From Planctomycetota bacterium (GTDB lineage Bacteria > Planctomycetota > PLA2 > JAEUHO01): a stretch of DNA of 64,000 nucleotides. Positions within the stretch are counted from its first letter, which is position 1. Each line of letters begins with the position of its first letter. The DNA is taken from the NCBI GenBank assembly GCA_020851795.1, contig JADZCA010000046.1, forward strand, positions 62,001 to 126,000, given 5' to 3'. This document shows positions 1-8,974 of this stretch, one piece after another. The position numbers and the translations under genes are program-made. The notes beneath the pieces are model-generated. The model searched no databases. It was not told the DNA's origin and worked only from the letters and a program-made list of their open reading frames with translations.

Positions 1-1295
1 GGCCCGTCGGCGACGAGGGGGCGCAGCGACGGCACGGGGTCGGGCACGGGGCGCCCGGCTTCCCGGTGCCAGCGAGCGACCTCGGCCGCGACGAGGGCCC
101 GCGCGGTCGCCGGGCTGTCCTCGCCCTCGGCGTTCTTCACCGGGGCGAACTCGCGGGCGCGGTCCACCTCGACCACCGCGGTGCGCGGCGCCATCGGCAG
201 CAGGTCGAAGAGGAACTGCTCGAGCTTCCACGCGTTGGGCGCGGAAGGGGTCGCCACGACGCCGTCGGCGCCGAGGCAGGCCACCTTCTTGCGCGCGCGG
301 TGCCACGGGAGCGTGAAGCCCTCCGTCGCGACGAGGCGGCGCAGCCACGGCACCGAGAACGCGTGCACCGCGATCGAGCCCAGCACGAGGTCGGGGGCGC
401 CGTCGGCGGGCAGCTCGCTGTACTCGACGATGCGCACGCGGCCGTCGAGGCCGCGCCCGAACACCCCCACCTTCTCGTCGGGGGCCTTCTTGCGCACCGC
501 CTTGCCGGCGGCGACCGCGTGCCGGTCCACGAGCCAGCCGAGGAACACGGGGTCGAGCGGCCGTCCGAGCGCGTTGTCCACCTGGAACGTCGTGAGCACG
601 TCCACACCACGCTCGGCGAGCCGGTCGAGCACGCCCGACCGCACGAGCGCCTCGACGAGGCCGCCGTGGCCGTCGGGGGCGAGCGCGAGCCGTCCCGGCG
701 CGGCGAGCAGCGCGCGGCCCGCGTCGTCGAGCGCGGGCAGCTCGCCCTGGCGCACGAACCACACGGCGTCGCGCGGCAGGCCGAAGAACGCCCGCTCCTC
801 GAAGTGCGCGCGGGTGGCCTCCTCGGTGTCGCCGCTGACGAGGACCACGACGGGGACCGGTCGTCCCGCGCGCCGCGCGGTGGCGGCGACGCGCTCGAGC
901 AGGATCGCGTACAGCGACCGGTCGGGGTCGGGGCCGAGGACGAAGGTGCCCTTGGGGCCCGGGTAGCCGAGCCGCGTGCCCTGCCCCCCCGCGAGGAGCA
1001 GCGTCGCCACGCGACCGGCGGCGAGCAGCGCGTCGCCGTCGCGGGCGAGCCGCGCGGCGAGCCCCGGCTCGTTGCAGCGCCGCCGCCACGTGAGCGCCTC
1101 GGGCGGGCGCAGGTCGGGGGGCAGCGGGGGCGCCTTGGACGCGAACGCCGCGGCGGCCCGCGCCCAGTCCACCGAGGCCAGCTGGGCGACGAAGGTCTCG
1201 CGGGCCCCGCCGGCGAGCGACTCCGCGTGGGCGAGCAGGTGCGCCTGCCCCGCCGACGTCAGGCGCCCGGCGAGGTCGGCCGCCACCGGCGCCAC
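1..1295 (-). CDS. UDPGP-family UDP-sugar / UDP-GlcNAc pyrophosphorylase, 3' end beyond window
   Basis: Partial gene, 431 residues visible. The frame is open from a GTG three bases after the fabF stop to the window edge. The translation carries the nucleotide-binding loop LLLAGGQGTRLGYPGPKG near residue 106, then FQVDNALGRPLDPVFLGW and VGVFGRGLDGRVRIVEYSE, typical of the eukaryotic-type UAP1/UDP-sugar pyrophosphorylase family. The likely reaction is UTP plus a sugar-1-phosphate (probably GlcNAc-1-P) to UDP-sugar and PPi in the cytoplasm, feeding cell-wall or lipid precursors. This fits its place as last visible gene of the fatty-acid operon. The family assignment is firm; the exact sugar is inference. 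The few codons missing at the C-terminus cannot be judged. Confidence 0.85.
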   Translation of the reverse strand, partial: MAPVAADLAGRLTSAGQAHLLAHAESLAGGARETFVAQLASVDWARAAAAFASKAPPLPPDLRPPEALTWRRRCNEPGLAARLARDGDALLAAGRVATLLLAGGQGTRLGYPGPKGTFVLGPDPDRSLYAILLERVAATARRAGRPVPVVVLVSGDTEEATRAHFEERAFFGLPRDAVWFVRQGELPALDDAGRALLAAPGRLALAPDGHGGLVEALVRSGVLDRLAERGVDVLTTFQVDNALGRPLDPVFLGWLVDRHAVAAGKAVRKKAPDEKVGVFGRGLDGRVRIVEYSELPADGAPDLVLGSIAVHAFSVPWLRRLVATEGFTLPWHRARKKVACLGADGVVATPSAPNAWKLEQFLFDLLPMAPRTAVVEVDRAREFAPVKNAEGEDSPATARALVAAEVARWHREAGRPVPDPVPSLRPLVADG

Positions 1296-1298
1296 GGG

Positions 1299-2549
1299 TC
1301 AGCCCGTGAAGCGGCGGAAGCAGACCGTGACGTTGTGTCCGCCGAAGCCGAGCGAGTTCGACAGCACCGCCTCCACCGTCGCCTTGCGCGCCACGTTGGG
1401 CACGTAGTCGAGGTCGAGCTCGGGGTCCTTCTCGTCCTGGTTGATCGTCGGGTGGATCGTCTGGTCGCGCAGCGTGAGCACGCACATCACCGCCTCGGCG
1501 CCGCCCGAGGCGCCGAGCAGGTGGCCGAACAGCGACTTGCTCGACGAGATCGCGAGCTTGTAGGCGTGCGCGCCGAAGACGGACTTGATCGCCTGCGTCT
1601 CGCACGCGTCGTTGAGCTCGGTGGACGTGCCGTGCGCGTTGACGTACTGCACGTCGGTCGGCGCGAGCCCCGCGTCCTTGAGCGCCAGCGACATCGCGCG
1701 CGCGGGGCCCGTGCCCCCGGGCGACGGCGCCGTCATGTGGTACGCGTCGGCCGACATGCCCGCGCCGAGCATCTCGGCGTAGATGCGGGCGCCGCGGCGT
1801 CGCGCGTGCTCGAGGTCCTCGAAGATCAGGACGCCGGCACCCTCGCCCATGACGAAGCCGTCACGGAGCTTGTCGAACGGGCGGCTCGCCTTCGCCGGCT
1901 CGTGGTTGCAGCGGCGCGACATGGCGCGCATCGAGTTGAAGCCCGCCATCCCCATCGAGGTGATGGTGGCCTCGGTCCCGCCCGTGACGACGACGTCGGC
2001 CTCGCCGTCCCGGATGCTGCGCGCCGCGAGCGCCATCGCGTGGTTGCTCGACGCGCACGCCGACGCCGTGATGAACGACGGCCCGCGCAGGTCGAAGCGG
2101 ATGCTCACGTTGCCCGCGACCGAGTTCGCCATCATCTTCGGCACGAAGAAGGGGCTCACGCGCTGCGGCCCCTTCTCCATGATCGTCGTGTGGGTGTTCT
2201 CGATCGTGTCGAGGCCGCCGATGCCCGTGCCGAGGATCACGCCCGAACGGTCCGGGTCGTGCTTGCCCGGCTCGAGGCCGGCGTCCTTCCACGCCATGTC
2301 CGACGCCGCGAGCCCGTAGAGGGTCGAGAGGTCGAGCTTCTTGACCTCCTTCGCCTCCACCCACTGCTCGGGCACGAAGCCCTTGATCTCGCCCGCCACG
2401 AGGCAGGGGAACTCCAGGCGCTCGGCGTCGAAGCGCGTGATGCGCCCGATGCCGCTGCGGCCTTCGACGCAGGAGCGCCAGACGCTCTCCGCGTCGTTGC
2501 CGCACGCGTTGAGGAGACCGACCCCGGTGATGACGACGCGACGTCGCAT
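1299..2549 (-). CDS. fabF: 3-oxoacyl-ACP synthase II (KAS II)
   Basis: Condenses malonyl-ACP with a growing acyl-ACP in type II fatty-acid synthesis (cytoplasm). 416 aa, the usual length. The thiolase-fold active site is complete: Cys165 in TASACASSNHAM, His306 in VNAHGTSTELND, Lys338 in SSSKSLFGH and His343. The ATG start gives the canonical RRRVVITGVG N-terminus; no Shine-Dalgarno is obvious. It lies 30 bp downstream of acpP and 3 bp upstream of the pyrophosphorylase start, so it is an internal operon gene. Confidence 0.97.
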   Translation of the reverse strand: MRRRVVITGVGLLNACGNDAESVWRSCVEGRSGIGRITRFDAERLEFPCLVAGEIKGFVPEQWVEAKEVKKLDLSTLYGLAASDMAWKDAGLEPGKHDPDRSGVILGTGIGGLDTIENTHTTIMEKGPQRVSPFFVPKMMANSVAGNVSIRFDLRGPSFITASACASSNHAMALAARSIRDGEADVVVTGGTEATITSMGMAGFNSMRAMSRRCNHEPAKASRPFDKLRDGFVMGEGAGVLIFEDLEHARRRGARIYAEMLGAGMSADAYHMTAPSPGGTGPARAMSLALKDAGLAPTDVQYVNAHGTSTELNDACETQAIKSVFGAHAYKLAISSSKSLFGHLLGASGGAEAVMCVLTLRDQTIHPTINQDEKDPELDLDYVPNVARKATVEAVLSNSLGFGGHNVTVCFRRFTG

Positions 2550-2579
2550 GGCGGACGGGCGAGCGGGCCGGGTCGCGGC

Positions 2580-2831
2580 CTAGGACTTCGCCTGGGCGTG
2601 CGCCTCGATGTACTTGATGGCGTCGCCGACGGTCTGGATCTTCTCGGCGTCCTCGTCGGGGATGTTGAGGTCGAACTCGTCCTCGAACTCCATGACGAGC
2701 TCGACCGTGTCGAGGCTGTCGGCCCCGAGGTCGTTGATGAACGAGGTCGCCTCGGTGACCTTGTCCTTCGAGGCGCCCATCTGCTCGCAGACGATCTCGA
2801 TCACCCGGTCGCGGATGTTGGTCGCAGCCAC
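2580..2831 (-). CDS. acpP: Acyl carrier protein
   Basis: Carries acyl intermediates of fatty-acid synthesis on a 4'-phosphopantetheine arm. 83 aa, acidic, with the attachment motif [20 protein letters not shown]; Ser39 is the expected modified residue. The GTG start is supported by a GGAGG four bases upstream. It sits between fabG and fabF in the standard order, with an 87-bp gap after fabG that could hold an extra promoter, as is common for this highly expressed gene. Confidence 0.97.
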   Translation of the reverse strand: MAATNIRDRVIEIVCEQMGASKDKVTEATSFINDLGADSLDTVELVMEFEDEFDLNIPDEDAEKIQTVGDAIKYIEAHAQAKS

Positions 2832-2918
2832 GTTGCCTCCTGCCTGCTCGGACGTTGGTTCGGTCGACGTCGGTCGGGTGGACGGGGAACCCGGGGGGGC
2901 ACCCCGGGGCCGGCCACT

Positions 2919-3662
2919 TTACATGACCATCCCGCCATCGACGCAAAGCACCTGCCCCGTGACGTAGCCGGCGGCGAGCGAAGCGAGGAACTTCACCGCC
3001 CCGGCGACGTCCTCCGGGCGGCCGAGTCGCCCGAGGGGGATGCGCTTCTGCAGCTCTTCGGCGGCCCCCGCGGGGAGGCCGGCCGTCATGTCGGTCGTGA
3101 TGTAGCCCGGGGCCACCGCGTTGCAGGTGACGGCCCGGCCGGCGAGCTCGCGGGCGACGGCCTTGGTGAAGGCGATCACCCCGCCCTTGCTGGCCGCGTA
3201 GTTGGCCTGCCCGGCGTTGCCCATGAGCCCCACCACGGAGGTCACGTTGACGATCCGCCCCCGCTTGCTGCGCATGAGGGTGCGCGAGGCGGCGCGGGTC
3301 GTCAGGAACACGCCCTTGAGGTTGACGTCCTGGACGCGGTCCCACTCCTCGTCGGTCATGCGCAGGAGGAGGTTGTCCTTCGTGATGCCCGCGTTGTTGA
3401 CGAGGACGTCGAGGCCCCCGCCGTGGGCGACGGCCGCGTCCACCGCGGCCTTGACCGCGGCGCCGTCGGAGACGTCGGCCTTGGCGTAGCGCACCGCGGC
3501 GGCGTCGGGGCAGCCGGCGATCGTCTCGGCGGCGGCCGCGTCGTTGGTGCCGGTGAACGTCACCTTGGCGCCGTCGGCGGCGAAGGCCTGCACGATCGAG
3601 CGGCCGATGCCGCGCGTGCCGCCGGTGACGAGGACCGAGACGCCGTCGAAGGGGCCGGCCAT
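2919..3662 (-). CDS. fabG: 3-oxoacyl-ACP reductase
   Basis: NADPH-dependent reduction of 3-oxoacyl-ACP in fatty-acid elongation. 247 aa SDR protein: cofactor loop TGGTRGIG at residues 13-20, NNAG at 89-92, and catalytic Asn114, Ser142, Tyr155 and Lys159 (YAASK). The ATG start overlaps the fabD stop as ATGA, so the two are translationally coupled. A longer open frame upstream is only the overlap with fabD and is not used. Ends in CVDGGMVM, a typical FabG tail. Confidence 0.97.
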   Translation of the reverse strand: MAGPFDGVSVLVTGGTRGIGRSIVQAFAADGAKVTFTGTNDAAAAETIAGCPDAAAVRYAKADVSDGAAVKAAVDAAVAHGGGLDVLVNNAGITKDNLLLRMTDEEWDRVQDVNLKGVFLTTRAASRTLMRSKRGRIVNVTSVVGLMGNAGQANYAASKGGVIAFTKAVARELAGRAVTCNAVAPGYITTDMTAGLPAGAAEELQKRIPLGRLGRPEDVAGAVKFLASLAAGYVTGQVLCVDGGMVM

Positions 3663-4612
3663 CACGCGCTCCCGAGCGAGAAGGCGGCGAAGGCGTCGGC
3701 GTTCGGGACCGACTTCACCTCGACCGCGGGGTCGATCTTGCCCATCAGGCCCGTCAGCACGAGCCCCGGGGGCGCCTCGACCGCGCGGGTCATGCCGGCC
3801 GCGCGCGCGGCGCGCACGTCGTCCATGAACCGCACGGGGCTCGTGACCTGCGCGACCAGGTTGGCGCGGATCTCGGCGGGGTCGTCGTGCGCGCGTCCGG
3901 TCACGTTCGACCACACGGGGAAGCGCGGACGCGACACCGTCACCGTGGCGAGCGCCCGCTCGAGGCGCCGGGCGCCCGGCGCCATCAGCGGCGAGTGGAA
4001 CGCGCCGGCGACCTCGAGGCGGATCGGGCGCCGGACGCCGAGCGTCTTCGCCTCCTCCTCGGCCGCCGCGAGGGTCGGGAGGTCGCCCGAGACCACGACC
4101 TGGCCCGGCGCGTTGAGGTTCGCGACGACGCAGACGCCGCCGGTCCGCGCGCGCGCCTTGGCGCAGGCGTCGGCGGCGACCGCCTCCTCGCAGCGCAGCG
4201 CGCTCATGCCCGACGGCACGGCCGCGCTCGCCTCCTGCATGCCCAGCCCGCGCTCGCGCACGAGCACGAGCGCGTCCTCGAGCGCGAGCGCGCCCGCGGC
4301 CCACAGCGCGGTGAACTCGCCCAGCGAGAGGCCGATCGCGCCGGCGACCGCGGCGTCGGGCAGGCGGCCCGACGCGCGCAGCGCGGACACGACCGCGGCG
4401 CCCGCCGCGAGGATCGCCGGCTGCTGCACGTCGGTGCGCAGGAGCTGGTCGGCCGGGCCCTCCGCGCACACGCGGCGCAGGTCGAAGCCGAGCACGCGCC
4501 CCGCGCGGGCGAAGACGTCGGCCGCCGCGGCGTCCACCGCCGCGACGTCGGCCCCCATGCCCACGTGCTGGGCCCCCTGGCCCGGGAACAGCAGGACCGT
4601 CGAGCCGCTCAC
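3662..4612 (-). CDS. fabD: Malonyl-CoA:ACP transacylase
   Basis: Transfers malonyl from CoA to ACP. 316 aa, standard size. The N-terminus STVLLFPGQGAQHVGMG, the nucleophile elbow GLSLGEF (Ser96) and GAFHSPLM (His205) are present. The start is a GTG overlapping the plsX stop (GTGA); the open frame extends upstream only because of overlap with plsX. No fabH lies between plsX and fabD, unlike the enterobacterial plsX-fabH-fabD order. Confidence 0.96.
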   Translation of the reverse strand: MSGSTVLLFPGQGAQHVGMGADVAAVDAAAADVFARAGRVLGFDLRRVCAEGPADQLLRTDVQQPAILAAGAAVVSALRASGRLPDAAVAGAIGLSLGEFTALWAAGALALEDALVLVRERGLGMQEASAAVPSGMSALRCEEAVAADACAKARARTGGVCVVANLNAPGQVVVSGDLPTLAAAEEEAKTLGVRRPIRLEVAGAFHSPLMAPGARRLERALATVTVSRPRFPVWSNVTGRAHDDPAEIRANLVAQVTSPVRFMDDVRAARAAGMTRAVEAPPGLVLTGLMGKIDPAVEVKSVPNADAFAAFSLGSA

Positions 4613-5604
4613 GCCGGGCTCCCCCCGACCGCGCCCTCGGCGAGGTCGGCGGCGATCTTCGCGTCGAGCCCCGCCGCGACGTACTCGCGCGCGACGCGCA
4701 CCGCGTTCCAGACCGCGCGGCCGTCGCTGCGCCCGTGGCCGATGACGTAGGCGCCGCGCACGCCGAGCAGCGGCGCGCCGCCGTACTCGGCGTAGTCGAG
4801 CTTGCCCACGACCTGCTTGAGCACCGGGACGACCGCGGGCGCGGTCGCGGCGGCGGCCTTGAGCAGCGAGATCATCATCTCGCCGAGGCCCTCGGCGGCC
4901 TTGAGCATCACGTTGCCGACGAAGCCGTCGCACACCACGACGTCGGCGGCGTCGCCGAACACGTCGCGGCCCTCGACGTTGCCGACGAAGCCGGGGACGG
5001 GGTGCTTCTTGAGCAGCTCCCACGTCTCCTTGACGAGCTTGTTGCCCTTGTGCTCCTCCTCGCCGACGGAGAGCACGCCCACCTTGGGCTCGGCGACGCG
5101 GAACGCCGCGCGCACGTAGTGGCGCGCCATCACGGCGTACGTCCAGAGGTGCTCGGCGCGCGCGTCCACGATGCCGCCGCAATCCACGACGACCGTGACG
5201 CCCTCGCGCCGCGGGAACGGGACCGCGATGCCGAAGCGCGAGACGCCCGCGATGCGCGGGCAGAACAGCGTGGCCGCGGCCACGGCCGCGCCGGTGGAGC
5301 CGAGGTTGACGACGCCCTGCGCCTGCCCGGAGGCGAGGCACTCCGCGGCGACCCGCGCGCTGTTGCGCGGCTTGCCCTTCATCGCGCGGACGGGCTCCTC
5401 GTCCATCGCGACGACGCCCTCGGACGGGACGATCGTCACGCGGTCGGGGCGGCCCCCGCGCGCGGCGAGCTCGCGCTCGAGCACCGCCGGGTCGCCCACG
5501 AGGAGGATCTCGACGTCCTCGTAGCGGCGCACCGCCTCCAGCGCCCCCTCGACGGGAGCCGCGGGGGCCTTGTCGCCGCCCATCGCGTCGAGGGCGATGC
5601 GCAC
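4609..5604 (-). CDS. plsX: Phosphate acyltransferase PlsX
   Basis: Makes acyl-phosphate from acyl-ACP and so links fatty-acid to phospholipid synthesis. 331 aa, with the PlsX opening MRIALDAMGGDKAP and internal IVPSEGVVAMDEEP and VVCDGFVGNVMLKAAEG. Three bases separate it from rpmF and it overlaps fabD by GTGA. The membrane-peripheral role comes from family knowledge. Confidence 0.97.
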   Translation of the reverse strand: MRIALDAMGGDKAPAAPVEGALEAVRRYEDVEILLVGDPAVLERELAARGGRPDRVTIVPSEGVVAMDEEPVRAMKGKPRNSARVAAECLASGQAQGVVNLGSTGAAVAAATLFCPRIAGVSRFGIAVPFPRREGVTVVVDCGGIVDARAEHLWTYAVMARHYVRAAFRVAEPKVGVLSVGEEEHKGNKLVKETWELLKKHPVPGFVGNVEGRDVFGDAADVVVCDGFVGNVMLKAAEGLGEMMISLLKAAAATAPAVVPVLKQVVGKLDYAEYGGAPLLGVRGAYVIGHGRSDGRAVWNAVRVAREYVAAGLDAKIAADLAEGAVGGSPA

Positions 5605-5607
5605 GCG

Positions 5608-5784
5608 CTAGTCCTTCGCGACGACTTCGCGCTTGGCGTAGTGGCCGCAGTTCGGGCAGACGCGGTGCGGCGGGCGCTTGTAGCCGCAGTTGTCGCAGGC
5701 CGTGCGCTCCGGCACCGCGAGCGCGGCGTGGGAGTTCCGCTGGCCCTTCGTCCGCTTGCTCTGCCTACGCTTGGGGACCGCCAT
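5608..5784 (-). CDS. rpmF: 50S ribosomal protein L32
   Basis: 58 aa. The sequence opens AVPKRRQSKRTKGQRNSH and carries a zinc ribbon made of two CxxC pairs (CDNC and CPNC), so this is the zinc-binding form of L32. The ATG has a GGAG seven bases upstream. It is the first gene of the plsX-fab operon, and rpmF-plsX linkage is common across bacteria. The operon promoter should lie in 5785-5973. Confidence 0.97.
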   Translation of the reverse strand: MAVPKRRQSKRTKGQRNSHAALAVPERTACDNCGYKRPPHRVCPNCGHYAKREVVAKD

Positions 5785-5973
5785 GGCACGCTCCTAGACC
5801 CCCCGGACGCGCGGGCGACCGTCGGGGCGACGGCGAATGCGCCTGCGGCAGAGAGCCGAAGGGGCGAAGGGTACGGAGAGACGTCCGGGGGTCAAGCGTG
5901 GCGCCCGCCCCGCCGGGGGGAGGCGCCCCCGCCCGCCCCCGCGGCGCCGGGGCGCGTCGCTCGCACCCGGGGG

Positions 5974-8652
5974 TCACTTCATCCGCGCGCGCAGCGCCGC
6001 CTCGGCCGCCGCGAGGGCCTGCGGCACCTTGCTGCGGTCCTCGCCCTGCCCCTGCGCGAGGTCGGGACGACCGCCGCCCTTGCCGCCGAGCACGCCGACC
6101 ACCGCCTTGAGCGCCTCGCCGCCGTGGAAGCCGGCCTTGACGGCGTCGCCGCCCGCGGCCGCGAGCACCGGCGCCTTGCCGTCGGCCTCGCCCACGAGCA
6201 CCGCGGCCGACACGCCCGCCGACGCGAGCGCGTCCCACAGCGGCTTGAGCGCCTTGCCGTCCACGCCCGCGACGTCGGCGAGCACGACGCGGCACGCGCC
6301 GACGACCACCGCCTTCTGCGCGAGGCCCGCGGCCTTGCCCGCCGCGGCCGCGGCCGCCGCCTGCTCGGCGAGCTTGCGCAGGTCGCGGATCTCGGCCTGC
6401 AGCGCCTCGATGCGCGCCGGGACCTGGTCGGCCGGCGCCTTGAGCAGCGTCGAGAGGTCGCGCAGGCGGTCGCGGTCCACGCTCGCGGCCGCGACGGCCC
6501 CGAGGCCGGTCACCGCCTCGACGCGGCGCACGCCCGAGGCGACCGCGCCCTCCGAGGTCACGCGGAACGAGCCGATGTCGCCGGCCCGCCGCACGTGCGT
6601 CCCGCCGCACAGCTCGCGCGAGACGTAGCCCGCGCCCGCCTCGACGGGCACCCCGACGACGCGCACGCGGTCGCCGTAGTTCTCGCCGAACAGCGCGACC
6701 GCGCCCGCCGCCTTGGCGGCCTCGGTCTCCATCACCTGCGTGTCCACCGCGGCGTTGTCGAGGATCCACCCGTTGACGAGGGCCTCGATGCGCGCGACCT
6801 CCTCGGCCGCGACGGCCTTGCCGTGGCTGAAGTCGAAGCGGAGGCGGTCGGGCGCGACGAGCGAGCCCTTCTGCTGCACGTGCGAGCCCAGCACGCGCTT
6901 GAGCGCCTCGTGGAGCAGGTGCGTCGCGGTGTGGTTGCGGCGCGTGGCGTCGCGCGCCGCGCGGTCCACGCGCGCCGACGCGCGGGCGCCGACGAGCACC
7001 GTGCCGCGCTCGACGCGGCCGAGGTGCAACGTGAAGCCTTCGCGCGACTGCGTGTCGCGCACGGCGACGACGGCCTCGCCGCCGGGCCCCGCGGCGACGA
7101 CGAGCGTGCCGCGGTCCCCCACCTGGCCGCCGCCCTCGGCGTAGAAGGGCGTGCGGTCGAGCACGACCGCGACCTCGGCGCCCGCGTCGGCGCGCTCGGC
7201 GAACCGGTCGCCGACGACGAGGCCGACCACGGTCCCGTCGGCGTCGCAGCCGTCGTAGCCGAGGAACTCCGTCGGGCGGCCGCCGCGGGCCTTCACCTCG
7301 CCGAGCGGCCCCGTGTCGAAGACGTCGCCCGCCATCTTGCTCGCGGCGCGCGCCCGCTCGCGCTGGAGCTCGAGCTCGCGGTCGAAGCCCGCGCGGTCCA
7401 CCTGGAGGCGGTGCTCCTCCTCGGCGATCTGCGTGAGCAGGTCGATCGGGAAGCCGTAGGTGTCGTGGAGGCGGAACGCGACCGCGCCCGGCACGACGCC
7501 CGCGCTGCGGAAGCGCGGCAGCTCCTCCTCGAAGTACCGCAGCCCCTTCGCGTAGGTCGCGCGGAACTGCTCCTCCTCGGCGCGCAGCACGTCGGCGACC
7601 GCCGCGGCCCCGCCCGCGAGCGACGGGTAGCCGTCCTTGAGCACGGCCACCGCCGCGGGCACGAGCCCGGCGAGGAAGGGCCCGTCCACGCCGAGCAGGA
7701 TCCCGTCGCGGATCGCGCGGCGCAGGATGCGGCGCAGGACGTAGCCGCGGCCCTCGTTGCTCGGCTTGACGCCGTCGAGCACGCAAAGCGTCGCGGCGCG
7801 CACGTGGTCGCCGATGCGGCGCAGGCGCGGCGCGGCGGCGTCCTTGGGGTCGTAGGTGCGCCCCACCGCCGCGGCGGCGGCCTGCACGACCGGCAGGATC
7901 ACCGACGTGTGGAACGGCGCGCCGTGCCCTTCGACGACCGCGAGCATGCGCTCGAGGCCGGCGCCGGTGTCCACGTTGCGGCGCCCGAGCGGCAGGAGGT
8001 TGTCGGCGCCCTGGCGGTTGAACTGCGGGAAGACGAGGTTCCAGAACTCGAGGAAGCGGCCCCCGTCGAGCTCGGGCACGCCCTGCGGCGGCAGCGGCAG
8101 GTCGGGCCGCAGGTCGTAGTACATCTCCGTGCACGGGCCGCAGGGGCCGTCGGGGCCGTCGGCGGGCGCGTTGGCGGGCCAGAAGTTGTCCTTCGCGCCG
8201 AAGCGGTAGATGCGCTCGGCGGGCATCCCTTGGGCGCGCCACAGCGCCACGGACGCGTCGTCGTCCTGGTAGACGGTGACGACGCAGCGCGCGCGGTCGA
8301 TGCCGAGGACGCCGAAGGAGAACTCGGCCGCCCACGGGATCGCCTCCTCCTTGAAGTAGTCGTCGAAGGAGAAGTTGCCGAGCATCTCGAACAGCGTGAA
8401 GTGGCGCAGCGTCTTGCCGACGTTGTCGATGTCGCCCGCGCGCAGGCAGCGCTGGACCGTGCTCGCGCGGCGGAAAGGGTGCGCGCCCTTGCCGAGGAAC
8501 ATGTCCTTGAACTGGTTCATCCCGGCGCCGGTGAAGAGCAGCGTCGGGTCGTTGGCGGGCACGAGCGAGGCCGCGGGATAGGCGGTGTGGCCCTTCGAGA
8601 CGAAGAACTTCTGCCACGCGTCGCGCAGCGCCTGGGCGGTCATCGGCGGCAT
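5974..8652 (-). CDS. alaS: Alanyl-tRNA synthetase
   Basis: Charges tRNA-Ala and proofreads Ser/Gly mischarging. 892 aa, normal length. The class II catalytic core holds LFTGAGMNQFKDMFLGKG. The editing domain has HTATHLLH near residue 572 and CGGTH near residue 681 as zinc ligands, followed by a C-Ala (DHHA1-like) domain ending at residue 892. The start is either MPPMTAQ (used) or MTAQ nine bases later; neither has a Shine-Dalgarno. The open frame runs on upstream through a repeat and is not coding there. Confidence 0.97.
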   Translation of the reverse strand: MPPMTAQALRDAWQKFFVSKGHTAYPAASLVPANDPTLLFTGAGMNQFKDMFLGKGAHPFRRASTVQRCLRAGDIDNVGKTLRHFTLFEMLGNFSFDDYFKEEAIPWAAEFSFGVLGIDRARCVVTVYQDDDASVALWRAQGMPAERIYRFGAKDNFWPANAPADGPDGPCGPCTEMYYDLRPDLPLPPQGVPELDGGRFLEFWNLVFPQFNRQGADNLLPLGRRNVDTGAGLERMLAVVEGHGAPFHTSVILPVVQAAAAAVGRTYDPKDAAAPRLRRIGDHVRAATLCVLDGVKPSNEGRGYVLRRILRRAIRDGILLGVDGPFLAGLVPAAVAVLKDGYPSLAGGAAAVADVLRAEEEQFRATYAKGLRYFEEELPRFRSAGVVPGAVAFRLHDTYGFPIDLLTQIAEEEHRLQVDRAGFDRELELQRERARAASKMAGDVFDTGPLGEVKARGGRPTEFLGYDGCDADGTVVGLVVGDRFAERADAGAEVAVVLDRTPFYAEGGGQVGDRGTLVVAAGPGGEAVVAVRDTQSREGFTLHLGRVERGTVLVGARASARVDRAARDATRRNHTATHLLHEALKRVLGSHVQQKGSLVAPDRLRFDFSHGKAVAAEEVARIEALVNGWILDNAAVDTQVMETEAAKAAGAVALFGENYGDRVRVVGVPVEAGAGYVSRELCGGTHVRRAGDIGSFRVTSEGAVASGVRRVEAVTGLGAVAAASVDRDRLRDLSTLLKAPADQVPARIEALQAEIRDLRKLAEQAAAAAAAGKAAGLAQKAVVVGACRVVLADVAGVDGKALKPLWDALASAGVSAAVLVGEADGKAPVLAAAGGDAVKAGFHGGEALKAVVGVLGGKGGGRPDLAQGQGEDRSKVPQALAAAEAALRARMK

Positions 8653-8702
8653 CGGAGGAGGCCCTGTCGGGAAGCGTCGGACCGTATCACGCCCCCCGGG
8701 CC

Positions 8703-8935
8703 GGCGACCCGTTCCCGCGCACGCGGGGCCCGTGGCGCCGGCGGGTCCGCGCACCCCCCGTCGGGGCGCGCGGATTGCGTTCGGGCGCGCGTCGGCCGCC
8801 ACGACCGCGTGTCCTGCCAGCACGCCGAGGAGCGGACGACGCGCGGCGACGCGCATCGAATCGCCGACGGGCCCCGCGCCACGCCCGGGCACGAGCCGCC
8901 GCCTCGACCTCGTCGGCTCGTGGATTCGGCGGGCC
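8703..8935. repeat. MITE-like intergenic repeat, copy A
   Basis: About 233 bp in the gap between divergent alaS and udk, closely similar by eye and in the same orientation to 29672-29906. The right end (8908-8935) matches the right terminal repeat of copy B almost base for base. The left end, expected near 8703, has decayed. An inner inverted pair survives: a GTCGGGGCGCGCGGATTGCG-type arm near 8770 pairs imperfectly with 8886-8915. No transposase is near. Short open frames cross it on both strands, but I do not call them genes. Confidence 0.75.
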
Positions 8936-8974
8936 GAGGCGGCGTAGCATCGCGGGGTCGCGCGGAGGGCGTCG

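Noticed and set aside
66..4745. 1559-codon plus-strand open frame opposite the fab operon
   Set aside because: It is the mirror of fabF, acpP, fabG and fabD, with Arg/Ala/Gly/His-rich translation and no domain; an effect of high GC.
8640..8947. Small proteins encoded in the MITE-like copies
   Set aside because: Frames exist on both strands in both copies and no ribosome site is present; similarity is explained by the DNA repeat.
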